Source: Cylicocyclus nassatus
Taxonomy: Eukaryota; Nematoda; Chromadorea; Rhabditida; Strongylidae
Assembly: GCA_958299035.1 (NCBI GenBank)
Contig: CATQJL010000001.1
Span: 47,928,461-47,992,460 of the forward strand
DNA length: 64,000 nucleotides
Direction: 5' to 3'
Positions 1-9,148 of this stretch are shown here, piece after piece. Position numbers and translations under genes: made by a program. Under the pieces are notes generated by a model that was given only the letters and a program-made list of their open reading frames with translations, searched no databases and was not told the DNA's origin. Position 1 is the first letter of the stretch, and the number at the start of each line of letters is the position of its first letter.

Positions 1-150
1 AACTTTGCACACACACACTCATGGAGCGGTTGTCAAAGACTACTTTGTGTTATCGATCGATTATCGCTTTTTGGCAAAATTTGAGTTTAGGAAGATGGCA
101 CAGGGGGTAAGTGAGCTGCCGATTACGAATATAATTTCTCTTTTCAAAAC
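1..150 (+). mobile_element. partial Helitron-type repeat at the left edge
   Basis: This stretch follows the inner part of the repeats at 27476-28001 and 55253-55560. All share a TCGATCGATTATCG-like run, a short TTTTGCAAAA-like tract, a GGCACAGGGGGTAA block and then GATTACGAATATAAT. The 5' end lies outside the window. The expected 3' hairpin and CTAG end cannot be recognised after about position 145, so this is a decayed or rearranged copy without coding capacity. Confidence 0.6.
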
Positions 151-463
151 TGTTGATTGCCTTTATCACTCCTATAATTTTTCTAGAACTGAGCTGGGAT
201 TCTGGGAGTTGCTACACAGTGGGGCGCGATGAGTACGTTTACAATGTTAGACTTTAAACCTATCGATTACTTTCACGGACTCATCGGATTCGGAATTTTT
301 GCAAACCTTGTGCCACGAGGCAAGAAGGCGTAACTCATCTTACCTCGTGGTATGGTGCTCAAAGGCATCACATTTTGAATATCCGGGAATAATATCCACG
401 AAAGTCCCCGCGAAATGGGCTTTTCGTGCGAATAAAATGGACTTAGTCTATGCGGTGCGCTAA

Positions 464-565
464 GGCAGGGTTCATACTGAGCCGCACAAAGCGGCACAGT
501 TCGAGCACAGTTCGAGCGCTGTGTTGGAACTGTGCCGCTTTGTGCGGCTCAGTATGAACCCTGCC
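464..565. repeat. 102-bp near-perfect palindrome with GGCAGGGTTCATACTGA ends
   Basis: The two halves are almost exact reverse complements around a short centre near 515. The ends match the termini of the ~1 kb foldbacks at 14653-15708 and 24017-24994. It is flanked by TAA on the left and AAA on the right, close to the 3-bp duplication seen at the 24 kb copy. It reads as a minimal internally deleted member of that family, lodged in the decayed host coding fragment at 567-975. Confidence 0.8.
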
Positions 566-566
566 A

Positions 567-975
567 AAGATATCGCATTCGCTAATCCATTCATTTCATA
601 CAAAACTTCTTCAGAAACCTTTCTCCAATTTGCCTCAACCTGTTTACTCACTCTTGCAAACTCATTTCCACCAAGTGGTCGATATTTGACTAGGCTGTCC
701 TAATATTACAATGCAGTCACGTGGATTTTCTATTCGTTCCCACTTCGTTACACCTCACAAAATGTCATTTATTATCGATGACCATGCATATAAATTACCT
801 CCAAGATTAAAATTCGTATAATATCCGGCCTTCGCTCCTCGAGACTTATATGGATCGGCATTAAATAAATCAATTCCGTATGTAAAGCTTTCTGTGGAAA
901 GCAAACTTTGGCTAGACTTGCACTGCAATCTGTGAATCAAAATGCTTATCTTATAGGAAACTGTTGTATGCATGC
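567..975 (-). pseudogene. decayed fragment of an unidentified, probably secreted nematode protein
   Basis: On the minus strand a coherent protein-like text runs through two frames. One part contains TYGIDLFNADPYKSRG, then GYYTNFNLGGNLYAWSS. A TGA stop follows about ten codons later (near 770), and the same frame continues through WERIENPRDCIVILGQPSQ. Near 672 the text shifts frame and continues as NEFARVSKQVEANWRKVSEE. One stop plus one frameshift in about 135 codons marks it as broken. The family was not recognised; a von Willebrand A or C-type-lectin-associated secreted protein is only a guess. It is bounded by the palindrome at 464-565 and the truncated Gypsy element from about 980. Confidence 0.5.
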
Positions 976-3900
976 ATTTTTACCGCCTACGCCCGCTCAA
1001 GCTCAAGCCGTCGCTCCTGTCCGTAAGAAGAAGCAACGCCGACCCCAGCCGCAACGTACCCGACGCCCATCTGATAGCAAGGATCCGCCTGGACGTTTCC
1101 GCCGTGATGACGCGTGCTATATCTGTGGAAATAAAGGACACTGGGCCAACAACTGCCCGTCAAGGAACAGACCAGTCCGCCGTTCCATGAAGAAAGTTGT
1201 GAAGTTGAACGTGCTGAACTCCCACCGTCGCTACGTGAATATCAAGCTGAATAACCTGAACTTGAAGATGCAACTAGACACCGGTGCTGACGTATCGACA
1301 ATCAACCGCAGGACGTGGATGGAATTAGGCTCACCAACCCTGAAGGCCGCTCCTGCCGAATTGAGAGCTGCAAATGGATCGCTGATCGAAGTGTATGGAG
1401 TTCATGAAATGCCGTTCACATGCAATGGATTTGATGGTGAGGGATTATTTTACATTACAAAAGACCTGTGTTTGCTAGGAATGGATGTGCTTCAACAGCT
1501 GCCGCCCTTCCGAGATGCTTTGTCTGCTATTTGCTGTGTCGTGGATGCCTCTTCGGTGCTGGACTACCGCCTTATGGCTGAGTTTCCAGAAGTTTTCAAA
1601 GATGAGTTAGGACATGTCAACAAGTTCAAAGCTCACCTCGTACTAAAGAAGGATGCCACGCCCGTCTTCGTGCCCAAACGAAAGGTTCCGTTTGCCGTAG
1701 AACCGCTCGTCAACGCAGAATTGGACCGCCTTGTCGCTATTGGAGTATTGTCACCTGTCGATTACTCACAGTGGGCTGCTCCTATCGTACCCGTCAAGAA
1801 GAAGAATGGAACAGTGCGCATCTGTGCCGACTATTCCACCGGATTAAATGACGCATTGGAGCTGAATCGACACCCCCTACCAACCGCTGAAGACGTTTTT
1901 ACCAAACTAAATGGAGGAACAGTCTTCACCAATATCGACCTGCGTGACGCTTATCTGCAAGTAGAAATGGACGACGAAAGCAAAGAGTTGCTGACCATTA
2001 AAACATCAAGAGGACTTTTCCGCTACAACCGCCTCCCGTTTGGTGTGAAAAGTGCTCCCGGAATCTTTCAATCGCTGATGAGCAACATCACTGCCGACAT
2101 AAATGGAGCCGTTGCCTATCTGGACGATGTTGTGGTCACAGGAAGGACGCATGAAGAGCATGATGCGAACGTATTCAAGCTGTTCCAACGTCTTCAAGAG
2201 TATGGAATGCGTGTTCGCCGTGAAAAGTGCCATTTTGGTAAGTCCAGTATAGTATTTCTCGGATTCATTGTCGATGCCGAAGGAAGACGCCCCGATCCCG
2301 AAAGGATTTCTGCCATCGCCCATATGCCGCCACCCCAAGATATAAAGCAGCTCGAATCTTATCTTGGGATGATTTCATTCTATTCGTCTTTCGTGCCAAG
2401 AATGCGTTCACTTCGCGGACCACTGGACGCTTTGAAGAAGAAAGACACACCGTTTGTCTGGAGTAAGGAGTGCCAGGAAGCCTTCGCCCGCCTTCGCGAT
2501 GTCCTGACCTCGGATCTTCTACTGTGCCACTACGACCCTAAGAAGCCGATCATTGTTGCCGCTGACGCAAGCAATTATGGAATCGGAGCCGTGATTTCTC
2601 ACCGCTATCCGGATGGATCGGAGAAGGTCGTCTCTCACGCAAGCCGTGCCTTGACTGCCGCAGAGAAGAACTACTCACAGATTGAGAAAGAGGGATTGGC
2701 CCTAGTTTTTGCCGTCAAGAAATTTCACCGCTACCTTTATGGAAGAAGATTTACCTTGTTAACGGACCATCGCCCTCTACTCACCATCTTCGGGAGCAAG
2801 AAAGGAATACCGGCCTATACTGCTAATCGTCTTCAACGGTGGTCATTGACGCTACTGGCCTATGATTTCGACATCAGGTACTGCTCTACGACATCGTTTG
2901 GACAGGCCGATGCTCTCTCCCGATTGCTTTCCTGCCGGAGTGCGCCGGATGAAGACGTCATCATGGCTACCATAGAAGCTGATGTCTCCGCCACTTACGA
3001 GGAAACACTCGACCAGTTGCCAGTTACCGTGGAAGATGTACGTTCTGCCATGAAAAAAGATGTAGTGTTGATGGAGCTGTTCAACTGCCTACAAACAGGA
3101 CGTTGGCCAAATGCACTTCCCGGAACGCCGTTGTTCAATTACAGAAGCTTGCAAAGGGAACTGTCTGTTCACAACGGATGCATATTCTTCGGATCCAGGA
3201 TCGTCGTTCCCGTTCTGCTAAGGAGGAAGGTTCTTCGCATGCTACACGACGGTCACCCTGGACAAACCCGGATGAAGCTGCTTGCTCGCAACTATGTCTA
3301 CTGGCCTAGTGTAGAAGAGGACGTTAAGAAGACTGTGGAATGTTGCCAGAATTGCCAAGTTGCTGCCAAGAATCCCATAAAAGCTGAACTAACGCCATGG
3401 CCGATTGCCAATCGCCCGATGGAACGCCTGCATATCGACTTCGCTGGACCACTTTATGGTCGCATGTATCTCATCATCGTGGACGCTTACTCCCGTTGGC
3501 CCGAAATCGTGGAAATGAAGTCGACAACATCATCAGCCACCACACGGGAACTACTAAACTTTTTCAGCATGTTTGGATTCCCAGAAACGCTTGTTTCAGA
3601 CAACGGCACTCAATTCTCTTCCCAGTATTTCGAAGAATTCTGCAGGAAGTACAGTATCAAGCATATTAGGACGCCACCGTTCCACCCACAATCGAATGGA
3701 CTTGCTGAACGCTTCGTTGGAACTTTTAAGAGAGGAATTATGAAACTAAAGGGAGAAGGAAACCTTTCTGAAGCCTTGTCGAAGCTATTACTCTGCTATC
3801 GGTGTACGCCCTGCCCGTCTTCGCCAGATAATCGTTCCCCGGCCGAGATGTTTCTTGGACGAACGATTAATACTCCGCTCACACGTTTGGTCACTGACGC

Positions 3901-4438
3901 TCAGACTGTTAAACCAAGCTACTCCCCCGGAACGAATCCTAAGATGGAAGCTCAATACAACCGCAGACACGGAGCCAAGAAGAAACACTTCGATGTCCAT
4001 GATGCTGTTTACACTCGCGACTACCGCAATCCAGCAAAGCCTACTTGGACCCCAGGAATTGTACAATCAAGGATTGGACGCTCGCTCTACAACGTAGAAG
4101 TTGAAGGATTCATATGGAAACGCCATGCCAACCAGCTACGTCCTCGAATAGTCCCCGATGCTACCAGCACGCTATTGGGAGAGTTCAGTCTTTTGGATTT
4201 TGAGCTCCCCAGACAGTCGACTCCCGCCGTGTTCGTTGATGTTCCTGTCGCCGACGCCAGTCACACGGATATTGCGCTGCCAAATCCTGATACTGCTGCG
4301 GCCAATGCCGAACCCAGGGACGCTGATGAATCCGTCAGTCGAAGGTCTCCTCCTCCTGTTCGTCGCCGCTCGCAAAGGATTCGTCAACCACCACGCCGCC
4401 TCAAGATCGACCCATCGAAGAAACGGTACAGTGATTAA
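908..4438 (+). CDS. Ty3/Gypsy retrotransposon polyprotein (zinc knuckle-protease-RT-RNase H-integrase)
   Basis: This 1,176-codon frame is open throughout. Residues 70-83 form a CX2CX4HX4C nucleic-acid-binding knuckle. The aspartic protease motif DTGAD starts at residue 124. The reverse transcriptase has the LPFGVKSAPGIFQ block and YLDD at 404-407. RNase H has the ADASNYGIGA and TDHRPL motifs. The integrase has an HHCC-type zinc region and a catalytic triad at D844, D898 and E934, which is exact D,D35E spacing. The tail is basic and low in complexity. Domain order with integrase last is that of Ty3/Gypsy (Metaviridae-type) elements. Most of gag is missing: only the knuckle and about 35 residues before it look element-derived, and the first ~25 codons (908-980) probably come from the sequence it joined. 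No inactivating change is visible in pol, which suggests a young copy. The start codon is the frame's first ATG and probably not the native one. Confidence 0.93.
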   Translation: MARLALQSVNQNAYLIGNCCMHAFLPPTPAQAQAVAPVRKKKQRRPQPQRTRRPSDSKDPPGRFRRDDACYICGNKGHWANNCPSRNRPVRRSMKKVVKLNVLNSHRRYVNIKLNNLNLKMQLDTGADVSTINRRTWMELGSPTLKAAPAELRAANGSLIEVYGVHEMPFTCNGFDGEGLFYITKDLCLLGMDVLQQLPPFRDALSAICCVVDASSVLDYRLMAEFPEVFKDELGHVNKFKAHLVLKKDATPVFVPKRKVPFAVEPLVNAELDRLVAIGVLSPVDYSQWAAPIVPVKKKNGTVRICADYSTGLNDALELNRHPLPTAEDVFTKLNGGTVFTNIDLRDAYLQVEMDDESKELLTIKTSRGLFRYNRLPFGVKSAPGIFQSLMSNITADINGAVAYLDDVVVTGRTHEEHDANVFKLFQRLQEYGMRVRREKCHFGKSSIVFLGFIVDAEGRRPDPERISAIAHMPPPQDIKQLESYLGMISFYSSFVPRMRSLRGPLDALKKKDTPFVWSKECQEAFARLRDVLTSDLLLCHYDPKKPIIVAADASNYGIGAVISHRYPDGSEKVVSHASRALTAAEKNYSQIEKEGLALVFAVKKFHRYLYGRRFTLLTDHRPLLTIFGSKKGIPAYTANRLQRWSLTLLAYDFDIRYCSTTSFGQADALSRLLSCRSAPDEDVIMATIEADVSATYEETLDQLPVTVEDVRSAMKKDVVLMELFNCLQTGRWPNALPGTPLFNYRSLQRELSVHNGCIFFGSRIVVPVLLRRKVLRMLHDGHPGQTRMKLLARNYVYWPSVEEDVKKTVECCQNCQVAAKNPIKAELTPWPIANRPMERLHIDFAGPLYGRMYLIIVDAYSRWPEIVEMKSTTSSATTRELLNFFSMFGFPETLVSDNGTQFSSQYFEEFCRKYSIKHIRTPPFHPQSNGLAERFVGTFKRGIMKLKGEGNLSEALSKLLLCYRCTPCPSSPDNRSPAEMFLGRTINTPLTRLVTDAQTVKPSYSPGTNPKMEAQYNRRHGAKKKHFDVHDAVYTRDYRNPAKPTWTPGIVQSRIGRSLYNVEVEGFIWKRHANQLRPRIVPDATSTLLGEFSLLDFELPRQSTPAVFVDVPVADASHTDIALPNPDTAAANAEPRDADESVSRRSPPPVRRRSQRIRQPPRRLKIDPSKKRYSD

Positions 4439-4441
4439 CTT

Positions 4442-4452
4442 AAGGAGGGAGA
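4442..4452 (+). promoter_or_regulatory. polypurine tract of the Gypsy element
   Basis: AAGGAGGGAGA lies directly between the pol stop codon (4436-4438) and the TG that opens the 3' LTR. This is the expected place and composition for the plus-strand DNA primer of an LTR retrotransposon. Confidence 0.75.
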
Positions 4453-4691
4453 TGTTGTAGAGTGATATTAGGCTGGTAGTAAATGAACCTCTGTTGTATA
4501 TATCTCTTGTGTTGTTTACAACAATCCTTAGAGGACTATATAAGAGCTTCCTTTTGCGGTAATATTCACTCTCCATTCTTCATTCTTCATTCTTCCATTT
4601 CTCCATTCCTGGTCTGTCATTGTACCAGTCGCCGATAAAGCACTGCTGTTATTCGTGTCCCGACTCCACAGAAAGATAGAAGACCACAACA
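4453..4691 (+). mobile_element. 3' LTR of the Gypsy element (about 239 bp)
   Basis: The block opens with TGTTGT right after the purine tract and closes with ACAACA, a perfect 6-bp inverted end with the canonical TG...CA. A TATA-like CTATATAAGAG at 4535-4545 could start the transcript. The ATTCTTC repeat after it would lie in the R/U5 part. No matching 5' LTR is seen upstream, so the right boundary rests on the inverted ends only; CCACA at 4670 is an alternative end. Confidence 0.65.
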
Positions 4692-5682
4692 GAAACCTTG
4701 TACTACAATACAACCCAAAGGGTTTTTTAAGTCGGAAAAACACGAATCTGCAAAAGATGACTTCGCAAATCTTCTAATTTAGCTCTTCCTTGTCTCTCAC
4801 ACTAATGTTTATATCTCTAAGTAGTTGAATGTGTGGACTATTGCTGGTAGGCAGAATTTTTCTTGCTAGCTGCTAGCTAGCACCTTTCAGCAATTATTGC
4901 GACCAAACTCAAATGCGTATAAAATACCGTCTTTGCGGTTCGGTTCTGCGAAATTACTCAAAAGATAGCTTCTAAGTAATTATATTGACACGCAAATCTT
5001 TTTTATTTTCAAATACAAATCATGGATTTAGTTTTGGTTGATGGTTTGAAGAGTTAAGAAACTTTATATCAGTGTTCCACCTGCTATTGTGGCTAAAAGT
5101 GGCGCACGATTTACAAAAAAGCGATAACTGTTCTTCGGACTTGGAGACATGAATATATAGGTAACTGAGGATATCCAGAACCTGCTTTTTTGTAGCAAGA
5201 AAGGGCAGTCGCTTTGGTTACTTTACAGAATAAAACGGTTTTTTTCTTTTTCATCTAGTCTCAAGCTAGTCACACTTTACTTATGAGTAGATAGCGTTTT
5301 CACCTACTTGACAGGCAGTGATTTATACAATAGCGGTCGTTTTAAGACGCATGATTACCAACTAAAAACTCAGGGTTCTACAGGCAAAACTCGCAACCTT
5401 GTTGCATGTCAAATTGCAGAAAAATGCCCCGTTTCCGTCGAATGTCTTGCGTTAGACTACTTGTCAATTTGTCACTGCTAGTGGGGAAAGCCTACAAATT
5501 ATTAGTCGTATGCACATTTATCCAAAGTATATCTTGCTAAACATCGAGCCGGGGCTGGAAGTAGTACCAGATGAGTAAGCTTGCTAGAGCGAAATTGCTA
5601 TAGGGCTGGTAACCATAAAGGAGGGCAAGGACAGGGAAATATGGCGTAGAAGCGGGGCGGAATATTGAATTGTATTATGGTA
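4692..5682. other. AT-rich intergenic DNA, nothing recognised
   Basis: No coding-like frame, no convincing splice-bounded exon and no clear terminal repeat were seen. A short CTAGCTGCTAGCTAG run near 4867 is simple sequence. Confidence 0.5.
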
Positions 5683-5959
5683 CTAGTTGGCAAACTAGGC
5701 TCTGCCCGGACTTGTTGATAATATTTTTGTAATCAGCATGCTCATTTATCCCCTGTGCCAGTTCCCAGCCTCCTAGCTGAAACTTTGCAAAAAACAATAA
5801 AATCGATAACGATTAATGTAGGGCTTACGACACCTTCCGCACCGATCTGTTTGTATGCCAATGGTCCGCATCGGTTCAGAAATGAAAGTTTTTATTTGGA
5901 AAATACGTTCAGACAGGCAAACACATAGACAATCAGACATTCAGCTTTATTTATAGAGA
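5683..5959 (-). mobile_element. non-autonomous Helitron, 277 bp, minus orientation
   Basis: Read on the minus strand it opens with TCTCTATAAATAAAGCTGAA, continues with a degenerate TGTCTG-rich run and ends in CCAACTAG. The base before it is A and the base after it is T, the host dinucleotide typical of Helitron insertion. The GC-rich GTCCGGGCAGAGCCTAG shortly before the end can form the subterminal hairpin, although less well than in the other copies. The order of inner blocks matches the copies at 27.5 and 55.3 kb. There is no Rep/helicase coding sequence, so it depends on an element elsewhere. Confidence 0.8.
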
Positions 5960-6547
5960 TTGAACAGGGCCAAAGGGAAGACGGATATCCCAAGTGGTTC
6001 CTAATTGGTTTAATATACTTGTGGCCACAAATATTTCGCAAAGTAAGATAGAGCGAAGCATGGCTGGTGCTGGAAGATTTATGAAATTTACGAATTGTCT
6101 GCATAGCGCAGCATTTTTCTAGAGTTCATGCATTTTTCTTACAAGGCGCTGCTCAAAGATTTTCGCCTTTTCATACTAATGCCTTTAACTTCATGTTTGC
6201 TCCTCTGTTGCTTTGTACTCCATTTGTTATATTCAAATCTCGTCAGAAATGACAGCAAATCGTACTAACCTCTACAGGCTGCTTTTAGGAAAATATCACA
6301 TTAAATTTATCGAGTTAGTTTTCGTTTCTTGAAACTGAAAAGGTGTTTTTGTGACAACCCTTGAAAACTGATAAGGAATTTGAGAATCAGTAAGAACCTT
6401 TTTTTAATCTCTAATGCTGCCTATTCATAATTGCTTTGGATGAAGACGCGATTATCTGAAAAAGTCACCATCGAGCATTCTCGAGTTTGTTGAAAGTAAA
6501 ATTGCAAATTGTTGGAAAGGCATAGTCCGGGAATTCAATGAAATGTA

Positions 6548-6698
6548 CCTTTTTAACTTCACTAAAATCCTGCGATGTTTCTGTTTTTCTCGATAAGTCA
6601 CCTCTAGCCTTTTTTCGCATTGCCTTGAACGCTCGCTGTTTGGGTGTCAAAATGACTGTCTTCTCAGCGCTTTCTGTTTTAGGTTTACGACTCTGTAA
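6548..6698 (-). CDS. possible internal exon, basic low-complexity protein
   Basis: On the minus strand an open stretch of about 48 codons lies between a TATTTACAG acceptor and an AAAAAG|GTACAT donor. It includes TPKQRAFKAMRKKARGD and is rich in Lys, Arg and Ser. No partner exons or family were recognised. It could be a chance frame. Confidence 0.25.
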
Positions 6699-6846
6699 AT
6701 AGTGAGAATGAGTAAGTGCTAACATGTGTATCTTACAATATCAGATTCAGTTCGTTCGTTTCATATACTACTTTCTTTACTCCTAATTAGTTAGAAGACG
6801 GCATTGAGTATGATGGTAATGATTGCGCATTTGTTATTTTTTAAAG

Positions 6847-7062
6847 GCAACACAAGACTTTTCGAAAAGATTGGAAAACAAACTACCTGAATTGCCTCGT
6901 CTCTTGTCTCTGCCACAAGTCCCGCAAAGTGCTCAAAAAACTCAGCTACCTGAAACGAACCTGTTGACCAACATGCGCCAACAATTAAGTTCAATGATAG
7001 ATATAGAAAAGTCGCGAAGTGTTTGTGAAGCGAGCTTTGAGAGACTGATGAAGACGTTATAC
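6847..7062 (+). CDS. possible exon of an unknown gene, plus strand
   Basis: About 70 codons follow a TTTTTAAAG acceptor-like site. They include FSKRLENKLPELPRLL and MIDIEKSRSVCEASFERLMK and look helix-forming. The frame ends as it enters the GC-rich repeat from about 7078. It was not recognised, and opposite-strand frames overlap it only weakly. Confidence 0.25.
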
Positions 7063-7077
7063 ATGCTGGTTAAAACC

Positions 7078-7135
7078 CGTATGCACGTAGATCCTCGCTG
7101 GGGAGGGAGGGGATCTGGGAGGGGAGGATACGTCA
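7078..7135. repeat. copy of the GTATGCACGTA / GGGGATC GC-rich repeat
   Basis: CCGTATGCACGTAGATCC followed by a G-rich CTGGGGAGGGAGGGGATC run matches the edge of the repeats near 8150, 18710 and 20030. It is probably a fragment of a dispersed family whose end is GCATACGGGCC when read from the other side. Confidence 0.55.
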
Positions 7136-7269
7136 TATCTCGCTACTCTAGGTATCTCTCTTCTTCCTTCTCTCTCCTCTAGGTGTCTTTCTTCTTCCTT
7201 CCCTATCTTCTATGAATTTTCTCGTATCCTAATACTTGCGCATAATTGATTAGGTTTTCACTATTTTGT

Positions 7270-7670
7270 GTAGTTTCCTGGGAATTCCCAGGGATCCCCT
7301 GAGGATTACCTCTCAACTCAAATGCCATTTATCTTTCTGAAAACTCAATGAAAACGCTGTGAAATTGTATTGTGGATATACTACGGCGGTGCTAAAGACG
7401 TTCATAGTAGAAATAAGAAAAATCTCAGGCTATCGAAATTTTCCCTAGCTATAGTATAGTAGCTAGTATATAGCTATAGTATCCCTAGCTCGCGAGCTAG
7501 AAATCATCGGAAAACTCACAATCTTCAGATTCCATTTCTCCTGTCGAAAATATGCTTAGCAGTGCTGTAGTCTCAGTACATTCTTACAGCGTTTTAATTA
7601 ACTTCTCAGGAAGATATGACTTTGAAAATTCCCTGGTGATCTCCTGGGGATCACACGAAATGGCAAAAAA
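7270..7670. repeat. weak foldback, about 0.4 kb
   Basis: The left side carries GGGATCCCCTGAGGATTACC and the right side the inverse GATCTCCTGGGGATC; AAAACGCTGT also recurs inverted near 7353 and 7587. The arms are short and imperfect, and the centre is an AT-rich CTAGCTATAGTAT run. It may be a decayed foldback related to the GC-rich GGGGATC family. Confidence 0.35.
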
Positions 7671-7751
7671 CCATTCTTGTATGGAAGTAACTTGGCATCT
7701 TGGTATAAACAATTCCAATTACTTTGCTATGCCGTATAGAGGTTGTTAATG

Positions 7752-7815
7752 GTGATACAACTTTATTGCCTGACGTTTCGGCAGAATGCCGTCTTCAGAG
7801 GCTGAAAAGTTGTCA
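7752..7815 (-). ncRNA. hammerhead-ribozyme-like motif, Penelope/retrozyme type
   Basis: On the minus strand the core reads CTGAAGA, a GGC/GCC stem with a 5-nt loop, GAAAC, then GTC as the cleavage-type triplet. The bases after GTC (AGGC) pair with GCCT just before CTGAAGA, giving a 4-bp stem I. After a small internal loop, CAACTTT and GTGA pair with AAAGTTG and TCAC on the other side, giving a long distal helix. Stem III is minimal. Hammerheads with tiny stem III are known from Penelope-like elements and retrozymes. One extra base before stem II departs from the strict consensus. Neither folding nor activity was tested. Confidence 0.55.
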
Positions 7816-8263
7816 CTTATAATGATATAATCTCTGAGCCTCCAAATATCTCCTCGTAGCTGTCATTCGATTTGTCTCAAGTGAAAATAGAGAGCTCAGG
7901 AGGAGCTGTGCACCCACTCGATGTGTGGCTTACCTCTGCAATTAAGTAATTGGAAGTTCATACCAAGAAAAACCATGCCCAGGTTTAAAGGGAGATAAGA
8001 GGACTGCAAGATAACTTGGCATCTATTATGCGCAGGTATAAGTGTATGAGAACCTTCATAAGCAAGATAGAGAAAGAAGAAGAAAGAGGCGTAGAGTAGC
8101 GAGATGTGACGCATCCCCTCTCAAATCCCATCCCCATTTCTTCCAGCGGGGATGTACGTGCATACGGGCCTAAAACTTTGCAGGCATTTACAACTATATT
8201 TTAATTCATTTTTGAAGAATGGAAGGTTTTGGATCAAGTGCAAATCACGATAATCTCTATATA

Positions 8264-8941
8264 CAGGGTGTCCCAAAAAAAATGTTTAGGACGTTTGATC
8301 GTTAATATCTCTCTTCCCAAGAAGTCTTTTGCCTTGCTTCAGGTACCGTTTTGTAGAGCTGGCTTCAACTTAGATTTCGGTATAAAGTGAATCACCCACC
8401 TTTATTCATTACTGTAGGGTTACGGTGGAAGCTTCAAAGAGGGTTTTGAGCTATGAAAGGCCATATTTTGCCTTAGAAAGGAAACAAAACAGCCTGAAAA
8501 CTTTTACACCAGGCTAATTAGAATTGCTGATTATAACTGTAAAGTTCCCAACTTATTATGATGCTTCATTGAAGAGTTATGCGAGGTAAGCAGTAGCGGC
8601 CATTTTTTCAATGTCCCTAAAAAGTGCGGTTACATGTTTAGAAAGCTTCGCAATCCTATGGATAGTTAAGTATTAAACTCAGCGTCCACAAAAGCCTATT
8701 ACACAAGTTTTCACAATTTTTTGAAAAATTTTGAAACGGCAGCTTTTTCCACATTGACACCATATGTTTCAACTTTCTACCGTAATCCTACAGTAATGAA
8801 GAGAGATGGGTGATTCGTTCTTTAATGGAAATCTAAGTTGAAGCCAGCTCTACAAAACGGTACCTGAAGCAAGGCAAAAGACTTCTTGGGAAGAGAGATA
8901 TTAACGATCAAACGTTCTAAACATTTTTTTGGAACACCCTG
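8264..8941. mobile_element. 678-bp foldback element with CAGGGTGTCCCAAAA ends in a TA site
   Basis: The first ~150 bp (through GAGCTGGCTTCAACTTAGAT) recur inverted at the right end, closing with GGAACACCCTG. TA flanks both sides (8262-8263 and 8942-8943). The centre carries no coding frame. The structure fits a non-autonomous Tc1/mariner-type element. Confidence 0.8.
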
Positions 8942-8989
8942 TATATAAAGAAAATCTGTGAGTTCGTGTGTTTGTGCACATTCCAGTAG

Positions 8990-9148
8990 TGCAGGGTGTG
9001 CAAGGTGTGCAGGGTGTACAGGGTGTGCAGGGCGTGCAGGGTATGCAGGTTGTGCAGGGTGTTCACGATGTGCAGGGTGTTCACGTGTGTAGGGTGTGCA
9101 GGTGGGCAGGTGGGCAGGATGTGCAGAGTGTGTAGGGTGTGCAGGATG
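8990..9148. repeat. GTGCAGGGT minisatellite
   Basis: About 15 imperfect tandem copies of a 9-bp unit (GTGCAGGGT and variants such as GTTCACGGT and GTGGGCAG). Translation gives a Cys-Arg-Val repeat that is an artefact of the unit. Confidence 0.85.
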
